Shown in pieces: positions 59,101 through 64,000 of a DNA stretch of 64,000 bases. The DNA lies in NCBI GenBank assembly GCA_038503035.1, contig JAVSML010000032.1, positions 62,001-126,000 on the forward strand, read 5' to 3'. This DNA is from Crocodylus rhombifer. Taxonomy: Eukaryota; Chordata; Crocodylia; Crocodylidae. Made by a program: the position numbers and the translations under genes. Each line of letters starts with the position of its first letter. Position 1 is the stretch's first letter. The notes under the pieces were generated by a model. The model was not told the origin of the DNA. It saw nothing but the letters and a program-made list of their open reading frames with translations, and searched no databases.

Positions 59101-59939
59101 GCTCAGGTTCACATTTACAGAGTTTTTGAATATCTGTATTGCAGGTTTGAATTTCACCTGTCAGCCAAGTACTTGGGGAATATATATGTATTTGTATAGA
59201 TTTAAATTTAAAATTCCCTTCCATCCCCCAAAACTTCAGGTCTGCTTGGATCCAGAAATCGGGCTAAAGTCTAACTCTAATCACAACTCAATTGTATATT
59301 TTGTTGGCACCTTAAAGGATTCATTTCCAATATGACAACTTGACTTGTTTCAATGCTCTATACTGGACTACTGTTTGGTTAAATTTCCATGCATCCAGTT
59401 TCTATGAATGTTAAAACGTTAGTTCAGTTTTTGAGCTGAGCTTTTGGTCCAAGGAGATTTAATAAAGGTAAGTAATAACATTTTGATCCAATAGGATAAA
59501 ACAGGATAAAACAGAGATGATTTTAATACAATAGTCATTTATCCATTATAAACTTGCTGGAAAACTGTCTCGGATGATGGCCAGTGTAAGATTCTTCCCA
59601 AATTTTCTTGTTACACCATGAAGGGACAGCCTGACCTTTGCTAATAGTCAGTTTTATGACCATGACTTTCTCCAATTTGTTCCAAACTGGCTTGATCATG
59701 GTTAAGATATTTACTCCCATATATACCTTTTTTTTTCAATTTTACTGAAGTTTACTTAATAATATTCTATAGCTGTGAGTTTCATAAGCTAACTACATGT
59801 GCTTTACCCAAACACAAGTTATTGAGCTTAAATACAGAGGTTACTGGCTAAAACTTAGTTGTTTGGGAGAAATAGGGTGCCTGAGTAAGTGATTCAGTTG
59901 TCCCACCTGGCCTGAAGCTCTGTGAACTTAAAAATCATT
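56125..59939. other. Mostly unique sequence, no gene recognised
   Basis: Scraps of an old repeat with TCAATGGGAG and GGATCA words occur near 56400, 56770, 58490 and 58990. 57000-57480 is repeat-free with words such as TGATTAATTTCCCATTCATG and may be constrained. A tRNA-like SINE scrap at 59085-59165 is listed separately. No coding features. Confidence 0.4.
59085..59165 (+). repeat. Degenerate tRNA-derived SINE head
   Basis: CTCAGTGGCTCAGGTTC resembles an A box, and GCAGGTTTGAATTTC about 50 bases later resembles a B box. The pairing expected of a tRNA is lost. It may belong to the same family as 20030-20106. Confidence 0.4.
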
Positions 59940-60301
59940 GGGTGCATCTACACATGAAATTAAAGCAACGCAATAAACTGGCACATATAGTGCCAGAGTT
60001 TATATCTCCCAACCGCCACATTTACATGTGCATGTGGGACCGCCACACATTGAGCCGGGTTGGAGCAGCACCAGCTGGCAGGGGGCTCAGGGTATCAGCC
60101 TGCCAGCCTGGGGCTGCTCCAAGCCAGCTCAACATGCTGCAGAAGAGCTGGCTGGGACATGAGGGTGCTTCAGTGCAGGGCTAGCCATCAAGCAGTTAAT
60201 AAGTTTCCTGTGGCCTAATGGGGCTACACATGTAGACACTGAAACTTTACTGCAGAGCTAATTAGGCAGTTCCACAGTAACTGTCTTGTGTAGATGCACC
60301 C
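59940..60301. mobile_element. MITE-like element, copy C2, 362 bp
   Basis: Terminal inverted repeats GGGTGCATCTACACATGA and, from the right end, GGGTGCATCTACACAAGA are almost identical for 15 bases. Inside, CTACACATGTAGACACTG echoes the terminal word. The middle part is GC-rich. A frame of 80 codons here is a by-product. The same termini bound the element at 26261-26527. A target duplication was not recognised. Confidence 0.7.
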
Positions 60302-62108
60302 TGCATGTAGCACAAAGAAGCATGCCTTTTCATTCATTTTAAGTTTGTTGCCTTTTAATTTGTGAATCCTCTTCCTAATATACTGTGAGAAAAGGGATAA
60401 ACATTTAAACCACAATCTGGTCTTCTCTCCTGTTGAAGTCAGTAGTTTACACCCATTTCTACTGGATAATTCAAGAATAAACTAAAGCGGCCACATCTTG
60501 GTAATATTAAGTCAAAAAGAACTGATTGATTTTAAAGGGAGTAGGCACTGATGTTTATGAGTCTGACAGTGCAAAATATAACATGGAAAAAGAAGTTTGC
60601 TCAGGGAAGCACTGAGAATACTTTTCTCCTTTGTCACCCCTAAAATATCTTCTCAAGTTTTGCCTGTAAAGGTGTACCTCTCCAATGTGCAGATTAATAA
60701 ATTAACTGGTTAATATATCTCCAATTTATCCCTGTTATATACATATAATAAACTCCAAATCCTTAGTGATGTTGAGGAACAATTTTAGAACCTCCTAGAT
60801 GCCATACAAGAATGCTTCACAATCAACAAACTAATATTTCAGATTATGTTTGGCATTGTGGTTACAGGACCTGGTTTTAAGACTGTATAAGTAGACAGAT
60901 CTAGTCCTCGTCCTTGCCCATCCCCTTAACCAGTGAAGGCTCTGGGGCAATACCAAAAGCATAGAGAATGGGATTCCATATGATTCAAGAGCCAGAGTCT
61001 CAAGAAAAACTGACTACATAATAAAGGGAGTAGTCTGAGTCTTTGGATAGGGAACAAGGTTCAGGAGACCAGATAAGAAGCTACATTGATACTCTGAATA
61101 ATTAAGGGTTAATCAAAGTTATGTGAGGTACCAAGGCATGCTTATATCATGAATGAGGACACGTGTGAATCACCTACAAGTGGCACCACTAGACAATTTA
61201 GTTATGAGAAAAAGGGATGCAAAGAAGTTGACCCATGCACCAGCACATGGTTAATGGAGGAAAGGCAGTGCTACTTAGCTGCCCTGACTGGCTTCCCAGA
61301 TGCATTGAAACTATCCTTTTTTCTCTTTGAGGGTAGGGGAGTCCACTGGAACCTTTCAGAGCCCTAAGGGTCCCCTGCTTTTTATTCATCAAAGATTAAC
61401 ATCATGTATACCAAACTGTCAAGCCTTGGAGCCTGCTGTCTGCCTTCCATGCTAGGCAAATACTGTGTTTTCTTGCATATAACCCACCCACCCCAGAATA
61501 AAATACATGCCTTGATTTGCTTCCAGGCACAAGTTAGCACATCCCCAACCCCCTGCCCCCCTACACCTCTCTGGCCCTAGTACTCTGGGACCCTGTAGCT
61601 GCAAGTGAAAAAAGACTGTGGGCAGTAGCCAAATCATGGAGGTCACAAGGTTGTCTCCATGGAGGCCCAGTCCTGATGTTCTGTCCCCTGCCACCCCAAC
61701 CCACCAGAGGTGAGCTGCCTACACAGGCTCCTGATTGGGGGGGGGGTCATGCTGGGGTCTGGGTGGCAGAGTGCCTGGATCTAGCCACTGAAATGTCACT
61801 CCATGAAATGTCAAGTTCTGTGGGGCTGTCCCTGAGCACAAGTATGGGGGCATGGGGTTCTCTGCCTGGGTGTGTGGCCTGGGTCAGGCTCTGAGACTGA
61901 CATACAGCCAGAGGCAGAAGGTGGGCTTAGGGAGAGGGTTTACACTGGCTCAGCTCAAAGAAAGCTTGGGGTGGGGCCTGCTGGATACTTGGCTGGAGCA
62001 GCCAAGCACAGGCCGAGTGCGAGTGCACTTCCCTGTAAGGAAGGGGTCCAGGGGGCATGAAGGAGGCTAGGATGCTGGCATTCAGTGACCTAACTTGAAT
62101 CAATAGGG
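60302..62108. other. Unique AT-rich then GC-rich sequence
   Basis: No gene recognised. At about 61461-61490, TACTGTGTTTTCTTGCATAT looks like one end of the short pogo-like element found complete at 62945, but its partner end was not found. The GC-rich part 61680-62100 has overlapping frames in several phases with no domain features. Confidence 0.4.
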
Positions 62109-62680
62109 CAGGGGTAACATCCCGCATCTGACCCACTGACAGATTTGACCTGACCCATAGGTGGCTGGCCGCCAAGTCACTGGATCTGGCCTACAGGTGA
62201 CCAGCAGCTCCATCTGCTGCATGGTGCTGGGCGGGTGGGCAGGATTGCTTCCACCCGGGAGCATCCGGCATCAGCTATGGAGCTGGGTGAGGCTTCCACT
62301 GCAGCAGGCTGCCAGCAGCATCAGCTGTGAACACCGTGGGTAGGTTTAGGAGCCCAGACGCAAACCTGCTGATGGCATCCACTGCTGATCCACCGTCCTC
62401 CCAGCGTGATGGAAGCTCCCACCCAGAGCCCCAACCCAGAACCCGCCAGCAGCATCAGCCATGGACTCAGGTAGGAGCTGCTGCCATGCCAGGAGGGCAA
62501 CAGTGTCTCTCTCTGTGTTTCTCTCCTGCTCTTGCCCTCCCTCCCCTTCCTTTCCTCACTCCCTCCCCCTCCTTTCAGAACCCTGCCAAAGCTGTAGTTC
62601 ACTAGGAGCCCCGATACTCAGCTTTGGACCCAGCTTTATTTGTCAAGTGGCCCTCTAGCCGAAATAATTGCCCACCCCTG
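62109..62680. mobile_element. Probable hAT-like element, 572 bp
   Basis: The right end, reverse complemented, reads CAGGGGTGGGCAATTATTTC followed by GGCTAGAGGGCCAC, a common vertebrate hAT terminus. The proposed left end CAGGGGTAACATCCCGC shares only its first seven bases. Flanks CAATAGGG and TGATAGGA agree at 5 of 8, all differences being transitions. The left edge is therefore tentative, while the right edge is firm. The interior GC-rich open frames are not genes. Confidence 0.55.
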
Positions 62681-62694
62681 TGATAGGAGATCTG

Positions 62695-62885
62695 GTACAG
62701 AAATTCAATTCATCAGTCTAATCTAAATCAATGAGGTATCAGGACACATTAATCCAGGTCTATCTTAGATTGGGTTCTGCCATTTTTAGACTGGTTTATA
62801 TGTACTGAACTTCTATACTTTTATGGGTTTAGATGAATTTCTGATCACTTAGACAGATTTACGTGTAATGTCTGTACTTGACCTA
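62695..62885 (-). mobile_element. Degraded copy R3 of the R element
   Basis: CAGGTCTATCTTAGATTGGG, TTTTTAGACTGGTTTATATG, TACTGAACTTCTATA and TTCTGATCACTTAGACAGAT follow, with many changes, the same order as in copy R2 (TTTATCTTAAACCAG, GAAACTGGCTTATGTG, CACTGAACGTCTG, TTTCTGATCACTTAAACCTG). Only the terminal 190 bases are left, cut on the inside by the hAT-like element ending at 62680. Confidence 0.55.
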
Positions 62886-62944
62886 TGAGTCATATACAGA
62901 TTTTACTTTCACTTTTGCTTGTTAACCAACAGAAACTGCTCTTA

Positions 62945-63024
62945 CTGTATTTCTTGCATATAATGTGCACTACAATTTCCACTAGCTATTTTTAGGGAAA
63001 AGTGCACGTATGTGAGAAATACGG
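62945..63024. mobile_element. 80-bp pogo/mariner-like MITE
   Basis: Ends CTGTATTTCTTGCATATAAT and, from the right, CCGTATTTCTCACATACGTG form arms covering most of the element. TA dinucleotides flank both sides (62943-62944 and 63025-63026), the duplication of Tc1/mariner and pogo elements. It could fold almost entirely on itself. No coding capacity. Confidence 0.7.
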
Positions 63025-63087
63025 TAACTGAAAGATTGCAGGCAGTCTGCCCCCAATCAACGACTATAATTTAGCTCTATTTTGTTG

Positions 63088-63262
63088 ATGCCTCACAATA
63101 ATCCCTTGAGATAAAAATAAATATCTCTTTCTACAGATGTGGAAATAGAGTCATGGGGTGAATAACTCCTCCAAGGTCAGTGCTGCAACCAAAACTAAAA
63201 TCACGGCCTCCTAATTTTCTTCCCATAGTGTCCTAACCACCAGGCAATGCTACCTTTCTAGG
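63088..63262 (+). repeat. MIR/CORE-type SINE relic
   Basis: CCTCACAATAATCCCTTGAG, CTACAGATGTGGAAATAGAG, CTCCAAGGTCAGTGCTGCAA and GTGTCCTAACCACCAGGCAA keep the order of MIR-type SINEs (CCTCACAACAACCC, ACAGATGGGGAAACTGAG, CCCAAGGTCAC, CTCTAACCACTAGACC). Diverged but clear. Confidence 0.7.
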
Positions 63263-64000
63263 ATCAGTTTATGAAACATTTTACACTAATCCCTTGCACA
63301 AAATATGCTGATGTTTTGGAAACGGCTATGAGAACATACTTTTTGTTTTTGAAAAATGAGATAGGATACTTTGACATTTCTCACCCAAAAGGAGCTTTAT
63401 TTAATTCAGTCCAAACTTTTGGATCCACTCAATACAAATTAATCTCCCAAACAAGCACAAAATTCACCCTGAAAAGGAGTCTACATTACTCTCTTAAGCA
63501 TATTGTTCAATTCCATTCCTTAATGGTTTTATTGAATTAAACCAAATGCACTGTGCAGTGTACATAAGAGAGGTCATTCTGGCCTTTAAGGGAGCTGCAT
63601 TATTTACATCAGCATTTCCTCCTGAGCCCTGAGGATGTCATAAAGATGGAAACTATAAGCTAAATGTCCTAAACTGAATAGATGGAAGATGAAAGGTGAC
63701 CAAATATGCTCAAGTCAACAGTAAACAGAGCATGTGTAAGTGAAAACAAACGCCTTGGCACAAGAGTATAAAAGATAATTCAGTCATTTGAATATGAGAC
63801 TTTCAAAATGTCCTGTTTGGGATTGGCTAGCTTATTAATTATTTAAACATAAATCAAATTAACAAAATATTTAACATATGTTCTTTGAAATTTACTTAAA
63901 TGTTGAATCACACAGGATCGATGTGGCCCAGTTGCTAAAGTGGGAGGGAGGGGGAGTGTTGAGGGTGACTAAGTAAGTAAAACATAACCTGAAGGTGGTC
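63263..64000. other. AT-rich sequence, no gene recognised
   Basis: No repeats, terminal signatures or credible coding frames. The 89-codon frame at 63271-63540 has no family resemblance. Confidence 0.4.

Overview
This window reads as non-coding nuclear DNA from a sauropsid vertebrate, most likely a crocodilian, with turtle as the alternative. The pointers are CR1 non-LTR retrotransposons whose 3' ends carry a GGGTCAAATGACCCC-type motif, an ORF1 with an SGNH-esterase domain, many hAT-like elements, old MIR/CORE-type SINE relics and a degenerate Ty3/gypsy element. No host protein-coding exon, rRNA or tRNA gene could be supported. The longest open frames are either retrotransposon reading frames or stop-poor GC-rich repeat sequence. 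Short exons without recognisable homology cannot be excluded by eye.

Layout. 1-2.1 kb is AT-rich sequence with nothing recognisable. At 2.15-2.36 kb there is a long GC-rich inverted repeat, followed by a GC-rich repeat block to about 3.35 kb. A terminal-inverted-repeat element lies at 5.56-5.91 kb. From 3.4 to 10.8 kb the rest is mostly unique sequence with MIR relics and some homeobox-site-rich, possibly conserved stretches. A 1.38-kb hAT-like element (10851-12233) carries GC-rich minisatellite-like cargo. From 13.6 to 16.55 kb there is a repeat nest: an unclassified element split by a small hAT copy with its own target duplication, a cluster of forward and inverted subrepeats, an LTR-like module with TATA box, polyadenylation signal and a tRNA-Leu-like primer site, and a second copy of the small hAT. 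From 17.4 to 26.5 kb there are further scattered elements.

A nearly full-length CR1 on the plus strand (about 26640-30535) has ORF1 with SGNH-esterase motifs and ORF2 with apurinic endonuclease plus reverse transcriptase. It is broken by a few stops and frameshifts. Three other CR1 3' fragments lie at 39.8-40.4 kb (+), 51.5-52.0 kb (+) and 53.4-54.7 kb (-). A 761-bp hAT element with a perfect 8-bp duplication lies at 31983-32743.

From about 43.0 to 48.0 kb, minus strand, lies a fossil Ty3/gypsy retrotransposon. It has a 376-bp 5' LTR with TGTAGC/GCTACA ends, a primer site matching tRNA-Leu(UAA), a gag with a perfect CX2CX4HX4C zinc knuckle, the protease C-terminus, reverse transcriptase remnants and integrase. 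The RNase H segment and the 3' LTR are missing. At least four later insertions sit inside it, so the order of events can be read.

The most unusual object is a foldback element at 54711-56124, inserted into the minus-strand CR1. Its long inverted arms are built of about 145-bp tandem subrepeats, four in the left arm and two inverted in the right. A second region with forward-then-inverted subrepeats lies at 14.48-15.30 kb. Beyond 56.1 kb the sequence is largely unique, with MITE-like elements at 59.9, 62.1-62.7 and 62.9 kb. The mobile elements do not work together as a pathway. The window is a record of layered insertion by CR1, gypsy, LTR and DNA transposons.
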